Assembly: GCF_013761175.1 (NCBI RefSeq)
Contig: NZ_JACDUR010000003.1
Span: 496,001 to 560,000, forward strand
Direction: 5' to 3'
Source of the DNA: Nonomuraea soli
GTDB taxonomy: Bacteria > Actinomycetota > Actinomycetes > Streptosporangiales > Streptosporangiaceae
Length of the DNA stretch: 64,000 nt
Shown here: positions 16,024-24,891 of the stretch, piece by piece
Layout: every line of letters starts with the position of its first letter
Numbering within the stretch: the first letter of the stretch is position 1
Made by a program: the position numbers and the translations under genes
The notes under the pieces: generated by a model
What the model was told of the DNA's origin: nothing
What the model saw: only the letters and a program-made list of their open reading frames with translations
The model's database searches: none

Positions 16024-19000
16024 TTGGAACTTGGCTGGTCGCACCCCCGTCCCGCGTTGGACAGGCGGTTGGACGGGGCGCTGACGCACAGGCTCACGTC
16101 GGTGGTGGCCGCGACGGGGTACGGCAAGTCGATCCTGCTGGCGAGCTGGGCGCGGGCGGTCGACGGGGTGCTCCACACGCTGGGCCCCTCCGATCGGGAG
16201 CCGGCGGTGCTGGCGGGGGCGGTGACGGCGGCGCTGGTGGTGCGGGTGCCCGAGCTGCCGGTGGAGTTGCGCCGGGCGATGGATTCGCCGCTGGGTCCCG
16301 AGGCGGACGAGACGGCGCGGGCGGCGGCGCTGGCGGGTGCGCTGACCGAGGCGCTGGCGGCGCGGCTCAGGTCGGGGGTGGCGCTGGTGCTCGACGGCAT
16401 CGACGTCCTCGCGGGGGCGCCGGGCTCGCTGAGGTTCGTGGAGACGCTGATCAGGTCGGCGCCGAGGCATCTGCACGTCGTGACGGCCTCGCGTGCGCCG
16501 CTGCCGTTCCCGACGGCCCGGCTGCGGCAGGAGCACGAGGTGCTCGACTTCGACGCCACGGATCTGGCGCTGGCGCCGCAGGAGACGGCGGAGTGGGCCA
16601 GGAGCAGGCTGGGCCCGCAGGGTGAGGGCATCGCGGCGACGGTGCATCAGGCGTGCGGCGGGTGGCCGGCGGCGGTGCGGGCGGCGCTCGACGCGCTGGA
16701 GCGCACGGATGCGGGTCAGTGGCGGCAGAAGGCCGGGAGTCTGGCGGCGACTTCGCAGGCGCTCAGCAGGCTGACGCTCGACGCGTTCGAGGATCTGCCG
16801 GAGCCGACGCGCGAGTTGCTGCGCGCGGCGACGGTGTTGCCGGTGCTGAGCGAGGAGCTGGCCGAGGCGCTGGACGCGCCGCGCGAGACGTTACGCGATC
16901 TGATCACGCGGGGCCTGTTCCTGGAGGCGGGCGACGACGCGCACCGGGACGGCCGTCATGACCACCGGCTGAGCTTGACGGCCAGGCATGTGCTGACCAG
17001 GTATGCCCCGCTGTCGCAGGAGGAGGCGCATGGCGTGGCGGCGGTGGCGGCTCGCTGGTACGTGCAGCAGGACCGTCCTGAGCACGCGCTCAAGGCGGCG
17101 GTCGCCACCGGCCACACAATGCTGGTCCGCTCGCTGCTGGGCGCCCATGGCCTGCGCCTGGCCGAGCGCAGCGACGACCTGCTCGGCGCGCTGGCGATGT
17201 TGCCGGAGCGGATCCGTGACAGCCCCGAGATGGCCAGGCTGGCCGGGATCGCCGAGCAGAACCGCGGCAACTGGGCCAGGGCCCGCGACCTGCTGGCTCG
17301 TACGGCCGACAGCCCGGCGTTCGATTCCGCGGTGGCCAGGCGCCTGGGCCTGATCGACTATCTGCGCGCGGATTTCGACGCCGCCTTCGAGACGTATGTG
17401 AGGGGCGCGGAGTACGGCATGCCGCCGGCCGACGCGGCGATGTGCGCGGCGGGCGCCGCCTCGGTGTTGTGGATGCGCGGTGACCGCAAGGGCTGCGGCG
17501 AGCTGGCCGACAGGGCGATGGAGCAGGCGAGTGCCCTGGGCGATCCGGCGGCGCTGGCCACGGCGCACACGGTGATGGCGATGATCGCCGCCCTCGACGG
17601 TGACCGGCGGGCCAACGACGCGCATTACGTGCGCGCGCTGGAGCACGCGGAGCGGGCGGGCGACATCGTGCAGCAGGTGAGGATCAGGTCCAACCGGTCC
17701 TCGCGCCATCTCGACGAGGCTGCTTTCGAGCAGGCGATCGAGGAGACCGAGATCGCCGCGCGGCTGGCCGAGCTGATCGGTTTCGCCCCCTTCTCCGCGC
17801 TCACGGTCTCGAACCGGGCCAAGGCGCTGATCGGCGTCGGCCGTCTGGAGGAGGCGGCGGTGCTGGCCGCCGACGCCGTCGCGCGCTGGGAGGCGCTGGG
17901 TTCACGGCTGATCGCCTACGGTCTGCTCCAGATGGCGCAGCTCCAGGCGTTGCGGGGTGACAGGCGTACCGCGATCGCCACCTATCGCAGGGTGCTGGCG
18001 GAGCTGGAGGAGTCGGGCGAGGTCCAGGGGCTGGTGATCGCTCTCGATGCGCTGGCCGTACTCCTGGCCGATGACGAGCCGGAGGAGGCGGCGCGGCTGT
18101 CGGAGCGGGCGTTGCGGCACGGCGACGGCATGTCGGCCGTGTCCGCCCGCCTGGCCGCGGCCAGGGTGGCTCTCGCCGCTGGACGCCGGGACGACGCGGC
18201 CGCGTTCGTGGAGGAGGCCGAGCCGCTGGCGGTGCGGCGGCGCGATTACGCGGCGCAGGCGGAGCTGGTCGGGCTGCGTGCAGAGCTGGGCGAGGATCTC
18301 GCGCTGGCCGAGGAGGCGGTGCGCCGCTGGAACGCTCTGGGCGATCCGATCGGCCTGGCGCGCGCCGAGCTGGTCAGGGCCGGGCTCAGCCCGCCCGAGT
18401 CGGGCAGGGCGCAGGCCGAGCGGGTGCGGGCGCGCATGCACGCCATCGGCTGCCGCTCGCTCGATCCTGTCGTCGACGCCCTGCTGGCGGGCGCGGGCCC
18501 GGGCGATCAGGCCGCGGTGGTGGTCGAGACGCTGGGAACGTTCCGCGTGCTGCGCGGCTCCACGCCTGTCCCCCGTACGGCCTGGCAGTCGAGGAAGGCG
18601 CGTGACCTGCTCAAGATCCTGGTGAGCGGCAGGGGCCGCCCGATGGCCAGGGAGCGCCTGGTGGAGATCCTGTGGCCGGAGCTCGCGGAGATCGACGGCC
18701 AGGCGGCGGGGCTCAGGCGCCTCAACGTCATGGTGTCGACGCTGCGTGCCGTACTGGATCCTGGTCACGAGCGGCCGGCCGACGCGATGGTGGTCTCAGA
18801 AGGCGGCGCGCTGAGCCTCGACCTCGGCAACCTCCAGGTCGACGTCCTGAGGTTCCTCGATCTCACCAACGAGGCCGTACGGCTGGAGCAGGCCGGCAAC
18901 CGGGCCGAGGCCGTCAAGGCGTGGGAGGCGGCCGAGGCCTCCTACACCGGTGAGTTCTGCGCCGAGGATCCCTATGCCGACTGGGCGGCGGCGCTGCGCG

Positions 19001-19254
19001 AGCAGGCCAGGCTCGCCTACATGCAGGGCGCCGCCCGGCTGGCCGAGCACAGCACCGGCCAGGGCCGCTACGACGAGGCCGCTCGATACTGGCTGCGCCT
19101 GCTGGAGCGCGAGGGTTACGACGAGCGTGCCCATCTCGGCCTGGTCAGGGCGCTGGACCAGGCGGGCAGGCGCGGCGACGCCCGCAGGCGCTACCACCTC
19201 TACACCGAGCGCATGCGTGAGCTGGAGGTGGAGCCCGCGCCGTACCCGACCTGA
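16024..19254 (+). CDS. Large BTAD-type transcriptional regulator with N-terminal ATPase and TPR region
   Basis: 1076 residues from a TTG with GAGGGG 8 nt upstream; the longer frame from 15187 would run through the divergent stress-protein gene. Order of parts: P-loop ATPase (Walker A AATGYGKS near residue 29-36), a MalT-like helical region, TPR-type repeats (about 330-810), an OmpR-like winged helix (about 830-910) and a C-terminal bacterial transcriptional activator domain (about 915-1070, EFCAEDPYADWAAALREQ). Such regulators couple a signal and ATP to activation of often secondary-metabolite genes. A small gene and a second ATPase regulator follow on the same strand. Confidence 0.85.
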   Translation: MELGWSHPRPALDRRLDGALTHRLTSVVAATGYGKSILLASWARAVDGVLHTLGPSDREPAVLAGAVTAALVVRVPELPVELRRAMDSPLGPEADETARAAALAGALTEALAARLRSGVALVLDGIDVLAGAPGSLRFVETLIRSAPRHLHVVTASRAPLPFPTARLRQEHEVLDFDATDLALAPQETAEWARSRLGPQGEGIAATVHQACGGWPAAVRAALDALERTDAGQWRQKAGSLAATSQALSRLTLDAFEDLPEPTRELLRAATVLPVLSEELAEALDAPRETLRDLITRGLFLEAGDDAHRDGRHDHRLSLTARHVLTRYAPLSQEEAHGVAAVAARWYVQQDRPEHALKAAVATGHTMLVRSLLGAHGLRLAERSDDLLGALAMLPERIRDSPEMARLAGIAEQNRGNWARARDLLARTADSPAFDSAVARRLGLIDYLRADFDAAFETYVRGAEYGMPPADAAMCAAGAASVLWMRGDRKGCGELADRAMEQASALGDPAALATAHTVMAMIAALDGDRRANDAHYVRALEHAERAGDIVQQVRIRSNRSSRHLDEAAFEQAIEETEIAARLAELIGFAPFSALTVSNRAKALIGVGRLEEAAVLAADAVARWEALGSRLIAYGLLQMAQLQALRGDRRTAIATYRRVLAELEESGEVQGLVIALDALAVLLADDEPEEAARLSERALRHGDGMSAVSARLAAARVALAAGRRDDAAAFVEEAEPLAVRRRDYAAQAELVGLRAELGEDLALAEEAVRRWNALGDPIGLARAELVRAGLSPPESGRAQAERVRARMHAIGCRSLDPVVDALLAGAGPGDQAAVVVETLGTFRVLRGSTPVPRTAWQSRKARDLLKILVSGRGRPMARERLVEILWPELAEIDGQAAGLRRLNVMVSTLRAVLDPGHERPADAMVVSEGGALSLDLGNLQVDVLRFLDLTNEAVRLEQAGNRAEAVKAWEAAEASYTGEFCAEDPYADWAAALREQARLAYMQGAARLAEHSTGQGRYDEAARYWLRLLEREGYDERAHLGLVRALDQAGRRGDARRRYHLYTERMRELEVEPAPYPT

Positions 19255-19278
19255 ACCTCACCTGAACCAGGCGAGGGG

Positions 19279-19467
19279 ATGGTGAGAGGCGTGAGAACGG
19301 TCATCGTCAGGCTGGTCGAGCCGGAACAGTCCGGCGGCCAGCTCCGCGGGCTGCTCGAAGAGCTGGGCGGCGAACCCGTCGTCTTCAGCGGCGCCGAGGA
19401 GATCGTCGATCTGCTGCATGTCGCGGCCGGGCTGAGGCGTGAACCTCCCGTGAATACCTCCGAGTGA
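19279..19467 (+). CDS. Small conserved-looking protein between two large regulators
   Basis: 62 residues; a GTG at 19291 (VRTVIVRLVEPEQ) is an equally good start. It looks like a small alpha/beta domain (RTVIVRLVEPEQ strand, GGQLRGLLEELGG helix, then FSGAEEIVDLLH). I do not recognise a family. It lies 24 bp after the BTAD regulator and 25 bp before the LuxR regulator on the same strand, so the three are probably one transcription unit; a role in controlling one of the regulators is a guess. Confidence 0.6.
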   Translation: MVRGVRTVIVRLVEPEQSGGQLRGLLEELGGEPVVFSGAEEIVDLLHVAAGLRREPPVNTSE

Positions 19468-19492
19468 CCATCTGGTTGGGAGGGGGTATTCG

Positions 19493-22078
19493 ATGGATGC
19501 GAAATGGCCGTTCGTCGGCCGGGAGGATGAGCTGAGGGCGGTCCGCCTCGGCCTGCGCTCGGGCGCGGGAGTGATGATCGCCGGAGCGCCCGGGGTGGGC
19601 AAGAGCCGGCTGGCCGCCCAGGTGGGGAGCACGGCGGCCGTGCGGGCGATCGCCACCGAGACGACGTCGATCATTCCGTTCGGGGCGTTCGCGCACGTGC
19701 TGGCGGGTTCGGTGCCGAGCGGGGAGAACCTGCTGCACTGGGCGGAGCGCAGGCTCCTGGTCCATGGAGCCGATCCGCTGATCAGCGTGGACGACGCGCA
19801 GTGGCTGGACCCGGCGTCGGCGGGGCTGCTGCACCACCTGGCGGTGCAGCGTTCCGCGCGGTTGCTGGTGACGGTGCGCGACGACGAGCCGCTGCCCGGC
19901 CCGATCGCGGCGTTGTGGAAGGACGAGCTGCTCGTCCGCGTCGAGCTCGACACGCTGGGCGGCGCCGAGGTCAGGCGGGTGCTGGAGAGCGTTCTGGGCG
20001 GCGAGGTCGACGTCGAGACGGCCGGCGAGCTGGCCCTCGTCAGCGGCGGCAACCTGCTCTACCTGCGCGAGCTGGTGCAGGCGGGCCGCGCGCAGGGCCG
20101 GCTGACCGACGGTTCCGGCACGTGGTGCTGGCGTGGTGAGTTGTCGGTGACGACCAGGCTGCGCGAGCTGGTCAGCGAGCGGATCGGCCATCTGGAGCCG
20201 GTCGAGCGTGAGGCGCTGGAGCTGGTCGCCTTCGGCGAGCCGCTGGGTACCGAGCTGCTGTCCACGCTGACCTGCGCCGAGGCGGTCGAGCGGCTGGAGG
20301 ATCGCGGGCTGGTGACGGAGCTGGCCGACGGCAGGCGGCTGCTGCTGCGGATGGGCCACCCGCTCTACGGCGAGATCGTGCGCAGCGGCTGCGGCGCCCT
20401 GCGCACCAGGCGGCTGCGCCGGCTGCTGGCCGAGTGCACCGAGGCCGCGGGGCTGCGCAGGCGCGAGGACCTGCTGCGCGCCGCGGTCTGGCGGCTCGAC
20501 AGCGGCAGCGCCTCCGATCCGCGCATGCTCCTGGACGCGGCGCAGCTGGCGTGGGGGGCGCAGGACATCCGCCTGGCCGCGCGGCTGGCGCGCGCCGCGG
20601 TGGAGGCCGGTGCCGGCGGGGACGCGGTCGCCATGCTCGGGCACGCGCTGGCGGTGCTCGGTGACGCGGGCGAGGCCAAGGCGCTCTTGCGGCTGCGGGT
20701 GGGGAGCGCGGTCACCGAGGCGGAGCGTGCCCAGCAGGCGCTCGCCCTCGGGCTGGCGCTGAGCAGGTCGGGCGAGGTCGAGGAGGCGCACAGGGTGCTC
20801 GACGCCGCCCAGCGGTCGCTGACCGAGACGGAGTGGCGGCAGGAGGTGCTGATCTACCGGGGTGCCATGGAGTTCTTCCTGGGCAGGCTCACGCAGGCTC
20901 GCCGTACGGTCGCCGAGCTGAAGGCGCTCGGCCCGCTCACCGAGCGCGGGCGCGCGCACGCGACGGCGCTGGAGTCGTGGCTGGCCGCGCACGGCGGGCG
21001 GCACCACCAGGCCGCCGCCACCGTCGAGCAGTTGCTGGCGACCGCCGACCGCTGGCGTGACCTGGCCTATCACGGCCTGCCCACGGCGCTGGACGCGCGC
21101 TGCGCCGCGTACCTGTTCGCCGGCGACCTGCCCGCCGCGGCCCGCGCCGCCGACAGTGTGACCACGCTGGTCGGCACCCAGGAGGTGTGGGACATGTCGG
21201 TCGCGGGCTTCGGCGCGCACCGGGCGGCCGTCAGCCGGCTGAGCGGCGACGCGCACGAGGCGATGAGGCGATGCCGTCAGGATGTCGAGCACGTGCACCG
21301 GCTGTCGCCGTACCTGGCCCGCTGCCTGGGCGAGCTGGCCCAGGCGGCCGCGCTGGCCGGCGACCTGACGACCGCCAGGCGGGCGCTGGAGCGCGCCGAG
21401 GCGATCCCGACGCGCTGGGCTCTGACCGATCAGCCGGTGATGCTGGCCCGCGCGTGGGTGGCGGCGGCCAACGGCGACCTCGACTGCGCGGTGCGCGACG
21501 CGCTGGCAGCCGCGGACCTGGCGGCCAAGCGCGAGCTGGCGGGCTTCCAACTGCTCGCGTTGTACGACGTCACCAGGTTCGGTGGCGCGCACCTGGTGGC
21601 GGCGCGGCTGGCGGAGCTGGCCAGGCGCATGGACGGCCCGTTCGCACGGCTCTGCGCCCAGCACGCGGCGGCCGTGGCCGGACGTGACACGGCGGCGCTG
21701 CGGGCGGTCGCCTCCGCGTTCGAGCAGCTCGGCATGCTGCTGTTCGCGGCGGAGGCGACGGCGCACGAGGCCTCGCTGCTGCGCAAGCTGGGCTACGGCG
21801 CGGCGGCGCGGGGCGCGCGGACCCGGGCGTGGGCGCTGGCCCACCGCTGCCCGGGCGCTCGCACCCCGGCGCTGGTGGATCTGGCGGCACCTGACCTGAC
21901 CCCGCGCCAGCGGGAGATCGTCCAGCTCGCCGCCCGTGGCCTGACGAACCGGCAGATCGCCGACCGGCTGACCCTGTCGATGCGCACGGTCGCCAACCAC
22001 CTGCAGGCCGTCTACGACAAGCTGGGCGTCAACGACCGCGCCGAGGTGGGCAGGCTGCTCAGCGCGCTGGCTGCCTGA
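19493..22078 (+). CDS. Large LuxR-family ATPase regulator (LAL/MalT-like), first copy
   Basis: 861 residues, ATG with GGAGGGGG 7 nt upstream. An N-terminal AAA-type ATPase shows Walker A GAPGVGKS (31-38) and LISVDDAQWLD (Walker B); a long TPR-like helical region follows, and the last 65 residues are a LuxR/GerE helix-turn-helix (LTPRQREIVQLAARGL, then NRQIADRLTLSMRTVANHL). These proteins are ATP-dependent activators. It closes the BTAD-small protein-LuxR unit, and its 3' end overlaps a convergent gene by 20 bp. A paralog lies at 38308-40974. Confidence 0.88.
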   Translation: MDAKWPFVGREDELRAVRLGLRSGAGVMIAGAPGVGKSRLAAQVGSTAAVRAIATETTSIIPFGAFAHVLAGSVPSGENLLHWAERRLLVHGADPLISVDDAQWLDPASAGLLHHLAVQRSARLLVTVRDDEPLPGPIAALWKDELLVRVELDTLGGAEVRRVLESVLGGEVDVETAGELALVSGGNLLYLRELVQAGRAQGRLTDGSGTWCWRGELSVTTRLRELVSERIGHLEPVEREALELVAFGEPLGTELLSTLTCAEAVERLEDRGLVTELADGRRLLLRMGHPLYGEIVRSGCGALRTRRLRRLLAECTEAAGLRRREDLLRAAVWRLDSGSASDPRMLLDAAQLAWGAQDIRLAARLARAAVEAGAGGDAVAMLGHALAVLGDAGEAKALLRLRVGSAVTEAERAQQALALGLALSRSGEVEEAHRVLDAAQRSLTETEWRQEVLIYRGAMEFFLGRLTQARRTVAELKALGPLTERGRAHATALESWLAAHGGRHHQAAATVEQLLATADRWRDLAYHGLPTALDARCAAYLFAGDLPAAARAADSVTTLVGTQEVWDMSVAGFGAHRAAVSRLSGDAHEAMRRCRQDVEHVHRLSPYLARCLGELAQAAALAGDLTTARRALERAEAIPTRWALTDQPVMLARAWVAAANGDLDCAVRDALAAADLAAKRELAGFQLLALYDVTRFGGAHLVAARLAELARRMDGPFARLCAQHAAAVAGRDTAALRAVASAFEQLGMLLFAAEATAHEASLLRKLGYGAAARGARTRAWALAHRCPGARTPALVDLAAPDLTPRQREIVQLAARGLTNRQIADRLTLSMRTVANHLQAVYDKLGVNDRAEVGRLLSALAA

Positions 22079-22739
22079 CCAGGGCGAGCAGGCCGTCGAG
22101 CAGGGCGGCCCGCTCGCTGTCCGACAACGTTTCGTACGGCACAGCGGCCCGCTCGTTGGTGACGCGCTCGATGCGTTCGCGCTGCTCGCCGGGTTCGAGC
22201 GCGGCCATCGCGGAGGCGCTCAGCCCTTCCGCCTGCCAGGCGGCGGCATGCGAGTCGGCCCGGTGGTAGCGGAGCGCGGCGAGCCGGTTGAACAGCAGCA
22301 CCCCCGCCTCGTCGATCGGCTCGTACGGGGGCGCCATGACCGCCAGCGCCGGGCCGGGGTCGCGCAGCGCCTGGTCGAGCACCCTGCCGACCAGGTCGGC
22401 GAGGTGCTTCACGTCGGGCCACAACCGCCGGGTGGCCGCGCTGTGGTGACTGTAGAGGGTGTCGATGAAGTCGAGCGCCTCCTTGGAGGCCTCCAGCCGC
22501 CCGCCGGGGTGTTCGATCAGCGTGCCCTCCTGGAGGTGGACGGTGACGTCCGGCACGCCGTACCGGTAGACGACGGCCAGGTCCGCGCGCGTCAGGGGGC
22601 GGAGCGGGAGGGTGTAACGCTGGTCGATGAGCAGTCCGGGAGTGAAGGCGGGCGGCACGAAGGTCTTGCGGGACTCCACGTGCACGTCGACGTGGACGGC
22701 GTCGATCACGGGCGCGATGGCGGCGGCGAAAGTATGCAT
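22059..22739 (-). CDS. Uncharacterised protein
   Basis: 226 residues, ATG start, no signal peptide or membrane helix. The C-terminal half contains a helical stretch around YHRADSHAAAWQAEGLSA that resembles the end of SCO6745-type actinobacterial proteins, but the N-terminal half (with paired HVDVHVES and TVHLQEGT strands) does not, so I assign no family. It overlaps the LuxR regulator gene tail-to-tail by 20 bp and is divergent from a small secreted-protein gene 49 bp away. Confidence 0.65.
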   Translation of the reverse strand: MHTFAAAIAPVIDAVHVDVHVESRKTFVPPAFTPGLLIDQRYTLPLRPLTRADLAVVYRYGVPDVTVHLQEGTLIEHPGGRLEASKEALDFIDTLYSHHSAATRRLWPDVKHLADLVGRVLDQALRDPGPALAVMAPPYEPIDEAGVLLFNRLAALRYHRADSHAAAWQAEGLSASAMAALEPGEQRERIERVTNERAAVPYETLSDSERAALLDGLLALVRQPAR

Positions 22740-22788
22740 TTACGGCCATGAAAGCAGACGTCAAGCACCCCTTTCTAGCGTTGAGCCC

Positions 22789-23289
22789 ATGAGGATTCTG
22801 ATCGCGCTCGGCGCCGCGGCGCTGTTGACCACCGCCGTCTCGGCGCCTGCCCAGGCCGCCGCGCCGAAGTACGTCTGCGGCAAGAAGTTCCAGACGCTCA
22901 AGGGCCACGACTGGACCAGGGGCCAGGCTCCCGCCTACCCCGGCACGATGTGCGCCGCGGTTCTCGGGATCTTCGGCGGCAAGCTGGAGTACAAGCCCGC
23001 CCGCCTGGTGAAGGACAAGGAGACGGGTGACTACGCCTACCAGAATCTGCCCGAGGGCCATGTGGAGCACTACGCGGCGAAGATCTCCAAGGACGTGGTG
23101 TTCCTGTCGACGACCACGTGCACGGGCCACAGCGGCACGCTCTACCTCGGCGACCACGGCATGGGCACCAAGAAGTGCTCGCGCGACGTGCTGCTGAAGA
23201 GGTACAGGAGCGGCAAGGGCACCCCGCAGGCGCTCGTCACCACCAGAAAGGGCCTCGTCGTCAGGGTCGTGGAGCTCTACTCGGCCTGA
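22789..23289 (+). CDS. Small secreted protein, family unknown
   Basis: 166 residues. A signal peptide is clear (Arg start, Leu/Ala-rich core, APAQAAA cleavage region). The mature part is basic and has Cys residues in YVCGKK, GTMCAAV, STTTCTG and KKCSRD, which could form two disulfides. No enzymatic motif is recognised. The gene overlaps the convergent SMR transporter gene by 13 bp. Confidence 0.7.
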   Translation: MRILIALGAAALLTTAVSAPAQAAAPKYVCGKKFQTLKGHDWTRGQAPAYPGTMCAAVLGIFGGKLEYKPARLVKDKETGDYAYQNLPEGHVEHYAAKISKDVVFLSTTTCTGHSGTLYLGDHGMGTKKCSRDVLLKRYRSGKGTPQALVTTRKGLVVRVVELYSA

Positions 23290-23597
23290 GTCACCTTGGC
23301 CAGCACGATCCCGCCGACGATCAGGACCAGCGCGCCGAGCCGTCCGACCGAGACGGGATCGTCGTTGAGCCAGATGCCCAGCCCGATCGCGCCCAGGGCG
23401 CCGATGCCGGTGAAGACGGCGTAGGCCGTACCGACCGGGATGGTGTTCATGGCGATCGACAGGAGGAAGACCGCCGCGGCCATCAGCACCAGCGAGATCA
23501 GGGTGGGCACCGGTCTGGTGAAGTTCTCGGTCGGCTTGATGCTCTGCGACCAGGCGACCTCGACCGCTCCGGCCAGGAGCAGGATCAGCCAGTTCAT
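23277..23597 (-). CDS. Small multidrug resistance (SMR) transporter
   Basis: 106 residues, four predicted membrane helices. The conserved membrane Glu of helix 1 is in LLLAGAVEVAWS (Glu13), and the later GTAYAVFTGIGALG segment is the SMR signature. SMR proteins are proton-coupled antiporters for cationic compounds or guanidinium; the AVEVAW region leans towards the SugE/Gdx side but this is not certain. Its ATG overlaps the azoreductase stop (ATGA), so the two are translationally coupled and probably share a TetR-controlled promoter. Confidence 0.9.
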   Translation of the reverse strand: MNWLILLLAGAVEVAWSQSIKPTENFTRPVPTLISLVLMAAAVFLLSIAMNTIPVGTAYAVFTGIGALGAIGLGIWLNDDPVSVGRLGALVLIVGGIVLAKVTQAE

Positions 23598-24211
23598 CGG
23601 TTCACCTGCTCTCTCGCCGCTCTGAGCGACGCCTCGTGGTCGGCCAGCCGGTGGGCCAGCAGGGGGTCGATGCGGGCGTTGGCCAGCTCGGCGTGGACGA
23701 AGGTGACGTCGTCGACCGCGAAGTGGCCGGAGAAGAAGTCGCGCAGGTAGCGCTCCTGGTGGTCGAAGGGCTCCTTCGGGGTGCCCGGCCCGTAGGCGCC
23801 TCCGCGGGCGCTGGTCACGACGAACTTCCTCGGGGCCAGCGACATGCGGGGAAAGGTGATCTGGTCCAGCCAGGCCTTCAGCGCCGACGGGATCGAGTAG
23901 TTGTACATCGGCGTGCCGATCAGCACCACATCTGCCCTGACCACCTCGTCGAGGAGGGGCTCGACGATCGCCCAGGCCTCCTTCCGGGCCGGGGTGACCG
24001 CGGCCTCGCCGTAGCGCGCGATGTCGGTGATCTCGTGGGCCATCACGTAGTCGCACAGCTCGGTCCAGGCCTCACCGATGTGGGGGACGGGATCGGCGGC
24101 CAGGTCGCGATAGAGGTAGTCGCCTTCCCAGGAACGCGCCCAGGCGGCGGACAGTTCGCGGGACAACGAGGCGCGACGCGCGCTGGCGTCGAGGTGCAAC
24201 AAAGTGGACAT
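23594..24211 (-). CDS. azoR: FMN-dependent NADH azoreductase / quinone reductase
   Basis: 205 residues, flavodoxin-like fold. STLLHLDASAR is the FMN phosphate loop (x-S-x-R type), PMYNYSIPSALKAWLD is the conserved AzoR segment and TSARGGAYGPG the third FMN contact. It reduces quinones or azo compounds with NADH. The start at ATG 24211 lies 7 nt after a TAATGT -10 box without a Shine-Dalgarno, pointing to a leaderless mRNA. Two GTGGAC-N5-GTCCAC palindromes cover this promoter, so the divergently placed TetR gene is the likely repressor. It is coupled to the SMR gene downstream. Confidence 0.88.
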   Translation of the reverse strand: MSTLLHLDASARRASLSRELSAAWARSWEGDYLYRDLAADPVPHIGEAWTELCDYVMAHEITDIARYGEAAVTPARKEAWAIVEPLLDEVVRADVVLIGTPMYNYSIPSALKAWLDQITFPRMSLAPRKFVVTSARGGAYGPGTPKEPFDHQERYLRDFFSGHFAVDDVTFVHAELANARIDPLLAHRLADHEASLRAAREQVNR

Positions 24212-24248
24212 GGCGTCCACATTACCCAGAAGTGGACGACCTGTCCAC
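24204..24248 (-). promoter_or_regulatory. azoR promoter flanked by twin GTGGAC-N5-GTCCAC operators
   Basis: Two perfect 6-5-6 palindromes at 24204-24220 and 24232-24248, centres 28 bp apart. The first overlaps the ATG at 24211 and the -10 box TAATGT (24219-24224); the second covers the expected -35. The region also forms the 3' end of the L,D-transpeptidase gene. A weaker copy of the same motif precedes the TetR gene at 24861-24875. Confidence 0.65.
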
Positions 24249-24821
24249 ATAGACCGGGAAGTCCATCTTGACGAGGCGGAACAGCCGGTCGGCGGTGTGC
24301 AGCGGCACCCGGACACAGCCGTGGGACGCCGGACGTCTCGGCACCTTGGTGGAACCGTGCAGGGCGATGCCGTTGTTGAAGTAGATCGGCTTGTACATCG
24401 CACCCAGCCAGCCGTTCTGCCAGCCGCCGACGCGGTGGTAGACGCGGAACGCTCCGACCGGCGTGACGGCGTCACCACATCGGCCGCGCACGCAGTAGGT
24501 CCTGTTCGCCCCGGTGGAGACGTGCGAGATGAGCGCCGGGCGCCCGTCGGTGTAGACGACCATGAGCTGCCGCTCGAGATCGACCTCCACCCGGTTGCGC
24601 GCGCCCTTCTTGACCAGCGGGCGCACCTCGCGTGGCCGCTCCAGCGCGCGCAGGGTCGCCTTCGTCAGCCTTCCGGTCGGGCGCAGGCCGTTCAGCTTCT
24701 GCAGGCCCCACAGGGCGACGGTCGTCTCACGGGTGCGGACCCCGTCGACGGGCCCCGGGTCGAAACGCTGCTCCGCGAGGCGCTGCTCGACCTGCAGCAG
24801 GTCAGGGTCAGTAATGATCAC
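24222..24821 (-). CDS. L,D-transpeptidase (YkuD) with peptidoglycan-binding domain, no signal peptide
   Basis: 199 residues from a GTG. A PG_binding_1-type helical domain (about 5-62) precedes a YkuD domain (about 75-195) with the catalytic motif: His155, then SHGCVRVP with His167 and Cys169. Such enzymes make 3-3 cross-links in peptidoglycan and normally act outside the membrane, but no signal peptide or membrane helix is present, and a stop codon lies in frame 9 nt upstream of the start. Either export is non-classical or the N-terminus has been lost. Divergent from the TetR gene; its 3' end carries the azoR promoter. Confidence 0.82.
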   Translation of the reverse strand: MIITDPDLLQVEQRLAEQRFDPGPVDGVRTRETTVALWGLQKLNGLRPTGRLTKATLRALERPREVRPLVKKGARNRVEVDLERQLMVVYTDGRPALISHVSTGANRTYCVRGRCGDAVTPVGAFRVYHRVGGWQNGWLGAMYKPIYFNNGIALHGSTKVPRRPASHGCVRVPLHTADRLFRLVKMDFPVYVDRSSTSG

Positions 24822-24860
24822 CTGGGCGATCTACCCGCCGTACCGGAGACGGACACAAAC

Positions 24861-24884
24861 GGACAGCATGTCCACATATAGACT
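24861..24884 (+). promoter_or_regulatory. TetR promoter with degenerate operator
   Basis: GGAC-N5-GTCC (24861-24873, extended on one side to GTCCAC) is a weaker copy of the azoR operators. A TAGACT -10 box (24879-24884) lies 7 nt before the GTG at 24892. This fits autoregulation by the TetR protein. Confidence 0.5.
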
Positions 24885-24891
24885 GGCGCCC

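Noticed and set aside
19385..22000. 871-residue minus-strand frame opposite the first LuxR-ATPase gene
   Set aside because: Antisense shadow; the plus strand has Walker motifs, LuxR helix-turn-helix and a good ribosome binding site.
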